From positions 62,001 to 126,000 of the forward strand of contig JBCCOS010000011.1 of assembly GCA_039025235.1 (NCBI GenBank): a stretch of 64,000 bases of DNA. Direction: 5' to 3'. Within the stretch, counting starts at the first letter, position 1. Each line of letters opens with the position of its first letter. Source of the stretch: MED-G105 sp039025235. GTDB lineage: Bacteria; Pseudomonadota; Alphaproteobacteria; Caulobacterales; Parvularculaceae. The translations under genes and the position numbers were made by a program. Positions 52,843 through 63,300 of this stretch are shown in pieces. The notes below the pieces were generated by a model. It was not told the origin of the DNA. It was given only the letters and a program-made list of their open reading frames with translations, and ran no database searches.

Positions 52843-53886
52843 CTAACGCCGCTGGTTCAATGGGACTGATACAGTTTCTCGCTCAATAATATTGTAGGGT
52901 AAGGTAATCGTCTCGAACTCGGCCTGCTTTACTTTTTGCCTTCTCCCTAGGCGGTTCACTAAAGCAATTCCAGATGCTGCCATATCGGCGATTGGTTGAC
53001 GAACGGTGGTTAAATTTGGCCATACAGTCGATGCAATCGGCGAGTCGTCAAACCCAACGATGGACAAATCTTTTGGAACAGATAGTCGATGCCGCGCCGC
53101 GGCGGCCATGGCGCCCGCGGCCATATCGTCATTGCTCGCAAAAATTGCAGTGGGTCGACGGTCTCGGTTTAAAAATACCTCTGCTGCATCCAAACCAGAG
53201 CGGTAGGTGAAGAAACCCTGTTCAACGTTTTTGGGGTCCGTCCTTAGGCCAAATTCGTTCAATGCGCGCTGGTACCCCAGGAAACGTTTTTCGCTCGCGA
53301 TTTGAGTTGGGTGACCTTTAATAAAGGCGATATCGCGATGCCCTTTCTCTAGGAGCATTTTGGTGACGTCGAATGCTGCTGCGTCGTCGTTTATGCGAAT
53401 TTCATGGCCGCGACCAGGTTCAGCGCCACTGGCAATGAAAGCGGTCGGAAAATTCCGGTCTGCTATCATTTTTCTCAATCCCGGCATTTCGCTTATTGGT
53501 GAAGGCACGATTAGCCCGTCCCAGTATGTATTCATGTTTAACGATATCTCATGAGGGGTGACCGTATCGTCTGTTTTTTCGACTAGAAGCTGAACCCCCA
53601 GCTCACTAGCAGCGCTTAAGGCGCCCATAAGCAATTCGCCGAGGAAGGCCGAAGAAGGGTTGCCGTAGAGGAGACAAATGCGAAGCGGATTAGCGCCCGC
53701 TAGATTACGCGCCGCAACATTCGGTGCATATTTTAGGCGCTCTATGACACCTTGGACTTTTTCGCGTGTGGTGCTTTTTACTTTTTGGTCTCCGTTGATG
53801 ACACGCGAGGCTGTCATGGGGGAGACACCGGCTTCTTTGGCGACATCGGCTAATGTCACTTTACCATTTTTCGTCTTGGTCGCCAT
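52843..53886 (-). CDS. LacI family transcriptional regulator
   Basis: The product has 347 residues from ATG 53886 (GGAG six bases upstream); ATG 53907 with AGGT upstream is also possible and would add seven residues. The HTH is VTLADVAKEAGVSPMTASRV, followed by the hinge helix YAPNVAARNLAG and a periplasmic-binding-protein-like effector domain ending in ASTVWPNLTTVRQP. It lies divergent from xylulokinase, between it and the epimerase, with matching palindromes at both. It probably represses the xylose genes and is released by a pentose or its derivative. Confidence 0.92.
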   Translation of the reverse strand: MATKTKNGKVTLADVAKEAGVSPMTASRVINGDQKVKSTTREKVQGVIERLKYAPNVAARNLAGANPLRICLLYGNPSSAFLGELLMGALSAASELGVQLLVEKTDDTVTPHEISLNMNTYWDGLIVPSPISEMPGLRKMIADRNFPTAFIASGAEPGRGHEIRINDDAAAFDVTKMLLEKGHRDIAFIKGHPTQIASEKRFLGYQRALNEFGLRTDPKNVEQGFFTYRSGLDAAEVFLNRDRRPTAIFASNDDMAAGAMAAAARHRLSVPKDLSIVGFDDSPIASTVWPNLTTVRQPIADMAASGIALVNRLGRRQKVKQAEFETITLPYNIIERETVSVPLNQRR

Positions 53887-54006
53887 TCGTTCTCCGATAT
53901 TCGTCATATCTACCTATTGGCACTTATTGAGTAATGAACGGGCCTTGCTGGGGTAAATTGAAACTCACTGGCCCGAACTAACGCGCATTCTGTAATCGAA
54001 TTGAAT

Positions 54007-54045
54007 TTGACTTGATAGACGGGAATTAAAATGATAGCGCTACCA
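54007..54045 (+). promoter_or_regulatory. xylBA promoter with overlapping LacI-type operator
   Basis: TTGACT (54007-54012) and AATGAT (54030-54035) with a 17-base spacer form a plausible promoter. The operator TGATAGCGCTACCA (54032-54045) is a near-perfect palindrome that covers the -10 element and transcription start, so bound LacI protein would block initiation. Confidence 0.6.
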
Positions 54046-54073
54046 AATTGGCATTGCGGTTTGGAGAGCCCGA

Positions 54074-55537
54074 TTGTTTCTTGGGATCGATATTGGAACA
54101 TCGAGTGTTAAGGCGGTTCTTATCAACGAGAGCGCGGCGATCTCCGGTACATCTTCAGCAGAGCTTAACATCTCACGTCCAAAGCCTTTATGGTCAGAGC
54201 AAGATCCATTGGACTGGTGGCAGGCGACAAACAAAGCTGTCTCAGGCCTTGATCCAGTTCTCCGTCGCCGAGTGAAAGGCATCGGGCTTTCAGGGCAAAT
54301 GCACGGGGCTACTTTATTAGATGATCGACATAAACCGCTAAGGCCCGCAATTCTGTGGAATGATGGACGTAGCTTTGCTGAGGCTGCAAGATTGCAAAAC
54401 GACGAACCAAGCTTTTTTAGTGCGACAGGTAATCTCGTAATGCCCGGTTTCACGGCTCCTAAGGTCGCTTGGATTCGCGAGCATGAACCGGAAGTATTCT
54501 CTCAGATAAACTCTGTTCTTCTGCCTAAAGATTATATCCGTTTGTGGATGACTGGCGAGCTTGCCTCTGACATGTCTGACAGTGCGGGAACGCTTTGGAT
54601 GGATATTGCAAGGCGGTCTTGGGACACCAATCTTCTTGAGTCCTGTGGCTTGAAAAAAGATCAAATGCCGCAGCTTTTCGAAGGTCCGGAAGAAACTGGT
54701 TGCCTCCGTTTGGAAACGGCCGAGGCTTGGGGAATGGCAAGCGTTCCTGTTGTCGCTGGTGGCGGCGACAACGCGGCTGGTGCCATTGGAGCCGGTGTGG
54801 TTAATGACGGTGATGCGTTGATGTCACTTGGCACCTCTGGGGTTATCTTTGTGGCGGGACAAACCTTTCGTGCGAATCCTTCTTCGGCAGCGCACGCCTT
54901 TTGTCACGCGATACCGGAGCGGTGGCATTTGATGTCGGTGATGTTAAGCGCGGCCAGCTGTGTTGACTGGGCATGTCAATTGCTGGGGTTGCCGTCGGCT
55001 GAAGCGCTCGTTGATACTGCTCGCGTGAATAGCGAGTGTTCAAGTTCGGTATTGTTTCTTCCCTATCTTTCGGGTGAACGCACGCCGCACAATGACCCTC
55101 ACGCGAGTGGTGTGCTATTTGGTCTGCACCATGACACTGGAAAAGCGGAAGTAGCTCAAGCAGTTCTTGAAGGCGTTGCGTTTGGTATGGGAGAGGGGCT
55201 TCAGTCTCTTACCAACACCGGTGTCGATGTTCATGCTCTCTCCGTCATCGGCGGCGGTGCGCAGTCAGATTATTGGGGGCGGATTCTTGCTGCCGTCCTT
55301 GAAAGACCTCTAATCTATATGGATGGCGCTGCCGCTGGGCCTGCCTTGGGAGCGGCACGCCTCGCTCGATATGCTTCTTTAAAGGGGACGCTTGACGAGG
55401 CATTTGAGGCGCCAGCGATAACAAATGTCATCGAGCCACATGATGACGATGTTGACTGTCTTGCCCCAAAAAAAGAGAAATTTTCGCGCCTTTACCAGGC
55501 TCTGCAACACGAATTCGAGAATAGTTATCATGCTTGA
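54074..55537 (+). CDS. xylB: Xylulokinase
   Basis: The enzyme phosphorylates D-xylulose to D-xylulose 5-phosphate with ATP. The 487-residue FGGY-family kinase has the phosphate loop LGIDIGTSSVKAVL at residues 3-16, a GLSGQMHGATLLD sugar-site segment, GGGDNAAGAIGAG, and LPYLSGERTPHNDPHASG, the signature that separates xylulokinase from glycerol kinase. The start is TTG 54074 with GGAG seven bases upstream; no in-frame ATG precedes it. It overlaps xylA by eight bases. Confidence 0.95.
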   Translation: MFLGIDIGTSSVKAVLINESAAISGTSSAELNISRPKPLWSEQDPLDWWQATNKAVSGLDPVLRRRVKGIGLSGQMHGATLLDDRHKPLRPAILWNDGRSFAEAARLQNDEPSFFSATGNLVMPGFTAPKVAWIREHEPEVFSQINSVLLPKDYIRLWMTGELASDMSDSAGTLWMDIARRSWDTNLLESCGLKKDQMPQLFEGPEETGCLRLETAEAWGMASVPVVAGGGDNAAGAIGAGVVNDGDALMSLGTSGVIFVAGQTFRANPSSAAHAFCHAIPERWHLMSVMLSAASCVDWACQLLGLPSAEALVDTARVNSECSSSVLFLPYLSGERTPHNDPHASGVLFGLHHDTGKAEVAQAVLEGVAFGMGEGLQSLTNTGVDVHALSVIGGGAQSDYWGRILAAVLERPLIYMDGAAAGPALGAARLARYASLKGTLDEAFEAPAITNVIEPHDDDVDCLAPKKEKFSRLYQALQHEFENSYHA

Positions 55538-56870
55538 TGATCAAATCGGCGCAGCACCGACGTCCATATTTTCCAATATCGCCCCAATAAAATTTGAAGG
55601 GCCTGATACGGAAAATCCGTTGGCATATCAGTATTACGATAAGGACCAAATAGTCCTTGGCAAGCGGATGGAAGACCACCTCCGGATGGCTGTTTGTTAC
55701 TGGCACACATTCTGTTGGAACGGGGCCGATGTGTTTGGCGGTGGGACGTTTGATCGTCCTTGGCATCTAGGTAAAAACGATCGAGACGCGGCTGCGACAA
55801 AAATGGCTGCCGCTTTTGACTTCTTTTCTAAATTGGATCTACCATTTTACTGTTTCCATGATGTGGATGTTGCCGCCGCCGCTGATACGCCAGATGAGTT
55901 AGCGTATAATTTTTCTCATGCTGTGGAAAAATTGGGGCTATATCAGGACGAAACCGGTATCAGACTCCTGTGGGGAACGGCTAATCTTTTTTCCCACCCT
56001 CGTTACGCCGCTGGCGGACTAACCAACCCAAATCCAGAAGTGGCCGCTTGTGCCATCCGTCAAATTCGTGATTGCTTGAATGCAACGCATAAACTCAGCG
56101 GAGAAAATTATGTGTTGTGGGGAGGGCGTGAGGGCTATGATACACTTCTCAACACTGACTTAAAGCGGGAGTTGGGTAATTTTGGCCGGTTCCTTACGAT
56201 GGTGGTAGAGCACAAGCATAAGATCGGATTTAAGGGAAAAATTTTGATTGAGCCAAAGCCTCATGAACCAAGTTATCATCAGTATGACTATGATACAGCG
56301 ACAATACACGGATTTCTTCAGCAATTTGATTTGCTAGGAGAAGTCCACGTTAATATTGAGCCTAATCACTCTACCTTATCCGGCCATAGCTTCGCACATG
56401 AAGTTGCGACAGCTGTTTGTTACGATATGATGGGATCAGTTGATATCAATTGTGGCAACAGTCAGAACGGATGGGATACTGATCAGTTTAATCTCGATAT
56501 CCGTGATATAACGTTAGCTTTGTTAGAGCTTTTACCGAGCGGTGGGCTTGATACAGGCGGATTTAACTTTGATGCCAAGGTGCGTCGCCAAAGCAATGAT
56601 CCTATCGACGTCATTTACGCCCACATTGGCGGTGCAGACGCTTTGGCGCGCGCATTGCTTGCAGCCGCAAAAATCATCGAAGATGGAGCGTTGGAAACCT
56701 TCAAGAATGATCGATATTCGAGTTGGGATGGCACCCTTGGGAAAACCATGCTGGCGGATGCGGCTAACCTGGAGTCCATCGCATCGCTGGCTGCTGAGCA
56801 AAAACTGAATGGGACGCATACGTCGGGTCGACAGGAGTATCTAGAGAATTTGATCAATCGTGCATTTTAG
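55530..56870 (+). CDS. xylA: Xylose isomerase
   Basis: The enzyme converts D-xylose to D-xylulose. The 446-residue length matches class II xylose isomerases. The catalytic His 110 and Asp 113 are in FHDVD, and WGGREGYDTLLNTD, ILIEPKPHEPSYHQYDYD and NIEPNHSTLSGHSFAHE carry the two metal sites. The frame is open upstream inside xylB, but ATG 55530 gives the normal N terminus and overlaps the xylB stop (ATGCTTGA), implying coupled translation. The kinase-before-isomerase order is opposite to that of E. coli. Confidence 0.95.
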   Translation: MLDDQIGAAPTSIFSNIAPIKFEGPDTENPLAYQYYDKDQIVLGKRMEDHLRMAVCYWHTFCWNGADVFGGGTFDRPWHLGKNDRDAAATKMAAAFDFFSKLDLPFYCFHDVDVAAAADTPDELAYNFSHAVEKLGLYQDETGIRLLWGTANLFSHPRYAAGGLTNPNPEVAACAIRQIRDCLNATHKLSGENYVLWGGREGYDTLLNTDLKRELGNFGRFLTMVVEHKHKIGFKGKILIEPKPHEPSYHQYDYDTATIHGFLQQFDLLGEVHVNIEPNHSTLSGHSFAHEVATAVCYDMMGSVDINCGNSQNGWDTDQFNLDIRDITLALLELLPSGGLDTGGFNFDAKVRRQSNDPIDVIYAHIGGADALARALLAAAKIIEDGALETFKNDRYSSWDGTLGKTMLADAANLESIASLAAEQKLNGTHTSGRQEYLENLINRAF

Positions 56871-57011
56871 GAGACCAAAGTTGTAATTTATCTTATTCGT
56901 GGCGGATTTAGTAAATTATATCTGTCATGATCACGGTACCACATATGATCATTTTCTAAGTAGGCTGAGTGCAAAAGACGTATCGATAGAGGGAACGCTG
57001 GAGCTATTTTG

Positions 57012-58004
57012 GTGGAAATTGCATTGCAAAAAGAGTTGTTCCAATTTTTCAGTGGGTGGATGGAAATCATCATCTACTTTGTTGTTGCGCTCGCCTTATT
57101 GGACTTTCTGTTGCTTCAATTTGTTTACAAGAAAAAAGTAGCGGGTGAACACCGGGCAATACTTATTGGTATTTTCTTCGGACAAGCACTTGCGTTTGCT
57201 ACCCGGATACTCGGTGCAACGGGCTTCGCCTTTATCGGTTCCGGTCTGTCGCCGTTGGATTTGGGGCTATCGCCCTTGAGTTTTATTATTGGCTTTTTCA
57301 TTTACGAGTTTTTCTACTGGCTGCAGCATTGGCTAGCCCATGTCGTGAGACTATTTTGGTGTTTTCACTCGCCGCATCATGCTCCCAAGCATATAAGTAT
57401 GGGTGTCGGTACCAATCACCATTTTTTTGAACAGATCCAAATGCCACTCGTCATTGGATTTGGTTCAGGATTATTGGGTGTCGATCCCGCATTTGTACTC
57501 ATTATTTCATTAATTGACGTTCTGTGGGGAAGTCTTCTTCATGTCAGTGAAAGTGTCGTACCATTTCGGTACGGACCACTTGAAAAGTTTCTTCAAACAC
57601 CATCCTATCACCGGGCCCACCACGCAAAAAATCTTATTTATATGGACCGAAACTATACGTCGATAACACTCTTTTGGGATTGGTTCATGGGAACGCTTCA
57701 GCCATTAAATGATGGAAATGCCCCGGAGTATGGTATTACGCGTAATGTCGATACGGAGAGTTTTGTCGACACTCATTTTGGCGAATTCCGTGCTTTGTGG
57801 CAGGATCTAAGGTCTGCCGAAAATTTTCGGGACTGTTTGGGGTATTTGTTCATGCCACCAGGTTGGAAACCCGGCGATCCGTCCGACACTGTTTCAGAAC
57901 GAAGAAGAGTTTCCGGAATGGAGCAGACGACCGCACCTATTAAAGTGCTATATTCGTTTATTCGAAATAGCGTATCGTATGTCTCTCGAGCTGGAAACGG
58001 ATAG
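57012..58004 (+). CDS. Sterol desaturase / fatty acid hydroxylase family membrane protein
   Basis: The product has 330 residues from GTG 57012, eight bases after GGAG; TTG 57009 is adjacent. Four or more membrane helices are visible (IIIYFVVALALLDFLLLQFV and others). The di-iron histidine clusters are all present: QHWLAHVVRLFW, HSPHHAPKHIS and YHRAHHAKN. Family members hydroxylate or desaturate sterols, carotenoids or lipids with O2. Its place 140 bases after xylA within a sugar region is unusual, and an inverted repeat ATGATCA (56927-56933) to TGATCAT (56946-56952) upstream suggests separate control. Confidence 0.86.
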   Translation: MEIALQKELFQFFSGWMEIIIYFVVALALLDFLLLQFVYKKKVAGEHRAILIGIFFGQALAFATRILGATGFAFIGSGLSPLDLGLSPLSFIIGFFIYEFFYWLQHWLAHVVRLFWCFHSPHHAPKHISMGVGTNHHFFEQIQMPLVIGFGSGLLGVDPAFVLIISLIDVLWGSLLHVSESVVPFRYGPLEKFLQTPSYHRAHHAKNLIYMDRNYTSITLFWDWFMGTLQPLNDGNAPEYGITRNVDTESFVDTHFGEFRALWQDLRSAENFRDCLGYLFMPPGWKPGDPSDTVSERRRVSGMEQTTAPIKVLYSFIRNSVSYVSRAGNG

Positions 58005-58113
58005 TGCGTCTTTAGATCAATGAAATATCTCAGTATAGGTGCAGATCGGAATAACGATTTTTTGCCCCTTACATAAAAGGGTTGAGAGATATTCGATAGG
58101 AGAGGAAAAATCT

Positions 58114-59301
58114 GTGAACCAACAAGTAGTTTCAAGTCGTGACGGTCCAGTAAGGATCGGTATGGTTGGTGGCGGCGAAGGCGCTTTTATCGGCGCCGTC
58201 CACCGGCGGGCTTTACGTTTAGACGGTACGTGTACTTTAGTATGCGGAGCATTTTCCAGTGACCCAAGCGCGGCTCGGGAATTTGGCGCGAACCTTGGCG
58301 TTGACGCAGCGCGCGCCTATGGATCCTGGCAGGAGATGCTTGAGATAGAAGCAAGTTTGCCTGATAGTGAACGAATGGAAGCCGTTTCAGTCGTAACGCC
58401 AAATCATTTACATCTGCCAATCGCGACTGCGGCCCTCCATGCTGGGTTTCATGTTGTAAGCGATAAGCCGGCGACGATCTCATTAAGCGAGGCGCGAGAG
58501 CTGGCTACCGCTGTTGAAAAGTCCGGACGCTGTTATGTCTTAACACATACCTATCTCGGCTACCCCATGGTGCGAGAAGCTCGGCGCCTTGTCCAAGAGG
58601 GTGTCCTAGGGCGTGTACGTAAGGTTTATGTGGAATATACGCAAGGTTGGCTTGTTGATCGTCTAGAAAAAGAAAACAAACAAGCCGCTTGGCGTGTAGA
58701 CCCAGCACGGTCCGGCCCTTCGGGATGCATGGGCGATATTGGTTCCCATGCCCATAATATAACAGAGTTTATTACTGGCGCTCGCATGGAGACGGTTCGT
58801 GCATGGCTCCAATGTGTTGTGGAAGGGCGCGCGCTAGATGATGACGGTGCTGTCTTTTTTAAAATGTCAAACGGCGCAACGGGTGTTTTAACGGCCAGCC
58901 AGATTTGTGCCGGTGAAGAGAACTTTTTGGCCATTCGCGTTTATGGTGAAAAAGCAGGTCTCATCTGGAACCAGGAGGAGCCCAATACGCTGATGATTAA
59001 ATACGCTGATGGCCAGCAAAAACGCGTGCGTGCTGGCGTTAATATGCCGCTTGGGGCAACGGCCCTCGATGTCTCGCGGACGCCCAGCGGTCATCCAGAA
59101 GGATACTTAGGTGCATTTTCGACACTGTATACAGACTTTGCGAAAATGGTTCGTAATAACATGCATGCATCGCCGGGACCTGATGAAATAGGATACACGC
59201 CCGGTATCGATGCGGCATTGCGCGGAATGGCGTTTATTGAAGCCGTTGTCGATAGTTCTAACGCGGATGGCGAGTGGAGAGACGTAGTTAATGTCAGATA
59301 G
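58114..59301 (+). CDS. Gfo/Idh/MocA family oxidoreductase
   Basis: The product has 395 residues from GTG 58114, preceded by AGGAGAGG; the open frame upstream to 58039 adds 25 residues without a site. The N-terminal Rossmann fold starts IGMVGGGEGAFIGAVHRRAL and the C-terminal domain has GCMGDIGSHAHNITEFITG. The usual EKP of the family is SDKPAT here. Members oxidise or reduce sugars and cyclitols with NAD(P). It overlaps the following isomerase gene by 11 bases, so the two act together, and the next gene encodes an extracytoplasmic sugar dehydrogenase. Confidence 0.9.
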   Translation: MNQQVVSSRDGPVRIGMVGGGEGAFIGAVHRRALRLDGTCTLVCGAFSSDPSAAREFGANLGVDAARAYGSWQEMLEIEASLPDSERMEAVSVVTPNHLHLPIATAALHAGFHVVSDKPATISLSEARELATAVEKSGRCYVLTHTYLGYPMVREARRLVQEGVLGRVRKVYVEYTQGWLVDRLEKENKQAAWRVDPARSGPSGCMGDIGSHAHNITEFITGARMETVRAWLQCVVEGRALDDDGAVFFKMSNGATGVLTASQICAGEENFLAIRVYGEKAGLIWNQEEPNTLMIKYADGQQKRVRAGVNMPLGATALDVSRTPSGHPEGYLGAFSTLYTDFAKMVRNNMHASPGPDEIGYTPGIDAALRGMAFIEAVVDSSNADGEWRDVVNVR

Positions 59302-60355
59302 TATTTCTATTCAGTCTTCAGATGAGCTTGCGAAATTGAAGAAAAAGCAAGGCATGAAAGGTCCTGCGGTTTTTCTTGCTCAATACATGGAGGACACTGG
59401 ACCTTTTTCGACACTAAGTTCAGCTGCACGCTGGATGGCTGAGGCCGGATTTATTGGTGTGCAAATTCCATCCTATGATTCTCGTTGTATGGATTTGAAG
59501 CTTGCTGCCGAGAGCCAAGACTATTGCGACGAGCTTACTGGTGTTTGCGCAGAGCAAGGTGTCGCCATCACTGAACTTTCCACTCATTTGCCAGGGCAAC
59601 TTGTTGCCGTCCATCCAGCCTATGATGATCTGTTTGATGCATTTGCTCCTGACGCGGTCAAAGGGAACCCAACTGCTCGGCAGGCATGGGCTGTGGAACA
59701 GTTACACTATGCAGCAAAGGCAAGTCGACGTCTCGGCTTAACGGCACACGCGACCTTTCCTGGAGCGTTGCTTTGGCCAATGGTTTACCCGTGGCCGCAA
59801 CGACCGGCTGGGGCCGTGGAGGATGGGTTTAAAGAGTTAGCCCGGCGCTGGCGACCAATTCTTGACGTTTTTGAAGAAGAGGGGATTGATCTGTGCTATG
59901 AAATTCACCCCGGTGAAGACTTGCATGATGGTGTTAGCTTCGAGTTGTTCCTAGATGCCGTCGATGGTCATCCGCGCGCTAATATTCTTTATGATCCAAG
60001 CCATTTCGTTTTGCAGCAATTAGATTACTTGCAGTTTATCGATTTCTACCATGATCGTATTCGTATGTTTCATGTAAAAGATGCGGAGTTTCGACCATCG
60101 GGTAAAAGTGGTGTCTATGGGGGCTACCAGAATTGGAAAAATCGACCTGGCCGTTTTCGTTCTCTCGGTGATGGACAAGTAGACTTTAAACAGATCTTTT
60201 CGAAATTCTCCCAATATGGATATGATGGTTGGGCGGTTCTTGAGTGGGAGTGCTGCTTTAAACACCCAGAAGATGGCGCGCGGGAAGGCGCGCCTTTCAT
60301 CGCGAACCATATAATCAGACCCGCGGAGCGGGCATTTGACGATTTTGCAGGTTAG
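59291..60355 (+). CDS. Sugar phosphate isomerase/epimerase family TIM-barrel protein
   Basis: The product has 354 residues. Metal-binding motifs are visible in order: CYEIHPGEDLHDG, NILYDPSHFVLQQLDYL, MFHVKDAEF and a last AVLEWECCFKHPEDG. This is the xylose-isomerase-like/AP-endonuclease-2 fold group that accompanies Gfo/Idh/MocA enzymes in cyclitol and keto-glycoside pathways. ATG 59291 lies inside the end of the oxidoreductase gene. In related systems such proteins isomerise, or eliminate across, a 3-keto-sugar. The specific reaction here is unknown. Confidence 0.87.
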   Translation: MSDSISIQSSDELAKLKKKQGMKGPAVFLAQYMEDTGPFSTLSSAARWMAEAGFIGVQIPSYDSRCMDLKLAAESQDYCDELTGVCAEQGVAITELSTHLPGQLVAVHPAYDDLFDAFAPDAVKGNPTARQAWAVEQLHYAAKASRRLGLTAHATFPGALLWPMVYPWPQRPAGAVEDGFKELARRWRPILDVFEEEGIDLCYEIHPGEDLHDGVSFELFLDAVDGHPRANILYDPSHFVLQQLDYLQFIDFYHDRIRMFHVKDAEFRPSGKSGVYGGYQNWKNRPGRFRSLGDGQVDFKQIFSKFSQYGYDGWAVLEWECCFKHPEDGAREGAPFIANHIIRPAERAFDDFAG

Positions 60356-60357
60356 AC

Positions 60358-63300
60358 ATGATATCAGTTATTAGAACCGTAATCGCAAGATTCGTAAGCG
60401 TCTCTTTGAGACATTTAAATAGTCGTGAGACGGACGAATGGTTTAGAGTTAAAGTGTCGTCGAACAGGGTGTTAGACAACTTGTTGATTCGTCATCTTTG
60501 CTTATTCATCGGTGCGTTTTTGATTGTATCGTGTGCCAATTCAGATGACGGAAACAAAACTCTTGGTGGGGATCGAACCACCTTAGAAGAGAAACTTGAT
60601 GGCGCTCGTATTTTGGTATTCAGTCGCACTACAGAGTTTCGTCATCCTTCAATTCCAACAGGCATTGCAGCAATAGAAAAGCTGGGAAGCGAAAATGGGT
60701 TTGAAGTTGTCGCAACGGAAGATCCATCTCAGTTCAATGATGATGTTTTGAAGTCGTTCGATGCTGTTGTTTTTCTGAGTACGACAGGTGATGTGCTCAA
60801 TTCGCGGCAAGAACTAGCTTTTGAACGTTACATTCAGGCAGGCGGGGGCTTTGTCGGCATACACTCAGCTGTCGATACGGAATGGAAAGAAGATCCTTGG
60901 TTTTGGTATAGAGAACTTGTTGGTGCGGTTTTCTATGCTCATCCAATGAGTCCTAGTAACGTCCAATCGGGTCGATTACGGGTGGAGGATGCCAAACATA
61001 TTTCTACCAATAAGCTACCGGCTACTTATGTTCGTGCAGATGAGTGGTATGATTTTGTTGATTTGCGTCCGCACCTTAATCATCTGATTTCAATTGATGA
61101 AAACTCCTATGAAGGTGGAACGATGGGGATGGGCGTTCGCCATCCTATCTCGTGGTATCAAGACTTTGATGGCGGACGATCCTTTTACACGTGTATGGGG
61201 GACACAATCGAGACCTATAGGGACCCTTTCTTTTTGGATCATATTTTAGGCGGTATTGCCTATGCCGTCGGCGAAGAGCGAACACGCAATTATGATAATG
61301 TTAGGCCTGCGGAAAGCCGTTTCAATAAAACGGTGCTTAACAGTGATCTTGCTGAGCCGTTAGGGTTTGACTTCCTCGCTTCCGGTGAAATTATCATCGT
61401 TGAACGTCGAGGCGGCGTGAAGCGCTATAATCGTGAAACCGGTGAAGCACCGCTTATCGCAACGCTTCCAGTAAGTTCTTACAATGAGTTCGGTCTTGTT
61501 GCTATTGCTATTCGTGAGGAGCAAGGCGAAGAAGTAGCCTATCTTCATTATACATATGAAAATAACGATGAAGGTTGGGGGCAGCGTGTTTCTCGTTTTC
61601 CGGCAACAGGACCATCGGCTTTCGCTTTGGATCAAGAGCAGATTATATTAGAATTTCCGTGGTCTGAGGAGTGCTGTCATACAGGTGGGGACCTTGCCTT
61701 TATGGCCGATGGCTCGCTACTGATTGCGACCGGTGATAATACCAATCCCCATGCATCAGACGGCTTTGCTCCGATAGACTTTCGAGATGGCGAAGCAAGC
61801 GGTGATGCGAGCCGTACATCTGGCAATCCATTTAGTTTTGCGGGTAAAGTTCTCCGTATATTACCGAATAAAGGTGAGCCTGGTTACACTATTCCTGAAG
61901 GAAATCTTTTTACCGATCAATCTTCAGGGCTTCCCGAAGTATATTTGATGGGGACACGTAATCCTTATTCGCTGTCTGTTGATATCGACGGAAGCGTCTA
62001 TTTTGGTGATGTGGGCCCCGATGGCGGAGACAGCGACCCCTCGCGCGGCCTAAAGGGACATGATGAAATAAATCGAGCGACCGGGCCAGGTAACTTTGGT
62101 TGGCCATTTTTCATTGCTGCGAACAGACCTTATCGAGCTTATGACTTTGCGACGAAGGAAAGTGGTAAAGCCTTCGACCCACTTATGCCATATAATTTAT
62201 CGCCGCGCCTTGACGAACCTACACTGCTTCCTCCGGCGCAGCCCGCTCTCATTGCATACCCTTACGCAATGTCGGATGAGTTCCCGGAGCTTGGTGCAGG
62301 TGCCCGTAACGCGCTTGTGGTCGATGTCTATCGCCGTCCGAAAGAACCTGCCGAAAATGCGTATCCGTCATACTATGAAGGCAAGCTGTTCATTTCAGAC
62401 TTTATGCGACGTTGGATAAAAGTTGTTTCATTCCGAGAGAATGGGGAGATCGATAAAATTGAACCCTTTATCGATGGTGGTATTCTTGAAGCACCGATTG
62501 ATTTAAAATTTGGTCCTGATGGTCAGATCTATGCCGTTGAATATGGAGAACAGTGGTTTACGGACAATACAAACGCAGCGCTAACCCGAGTTTCCTATAT
62601 GTCCGATGAACAAATCCCACCAAAAGCTATTATATCTCTCGATAAAGGGCGAGGCGGTGCTCCATTTTCCCTTGTTGCATCGTCGGAGCAAAGCGCTGAC
62701 GTGGATGGCGGGAAGTTAGACGTTGTTTGGCGATTAGCGAGATCGAATGACTCGGTAGACAGCAACCGCTTGATAACTGAAGCAATCGCGGACCCGCTTA
62801 TCGAAGTTGCATCACCTTCGATAAATACCCTCATTGAAGAACCAGGCATTTATGTTTTGCAGCTTGAAGCTACTGCTAATAATGGCTTGAAGAGTTATGC
62901 TGTTGAAACGCTTGCTGTCGGCAACGAGCCACCGAAAATATCAATATCAATTGATGGTAATGCGAGCTTTTTCAAACCCCAACAGAAGTCTCTTGCCTAC
63001 AGTGTTGACGTTATGGATACAGAGGATGGACGCCTCTCAATGGGAGATATCCCAGCAGAAGCGGTTACTGTTGCGCTTGATTTTGCGCCCTTAACTATCA
63101 ATGGCGAGCCATTGGTTGAAGAGGGTGGGCATAAGTCTGCGAAAATAGAAACTATACCAATGGAAGAAGGCCTAGCGCTCATCACGGAAAATGGCTGCAC
63201 CAGCTGTCATCAAGTCAATGATGATAGCGTGGGGCCGTCCTACCAAGCCGTTGCAAATCGCTACCGAGATCGTCCTGATGTCGTTAGCTATTTGAAAGGC

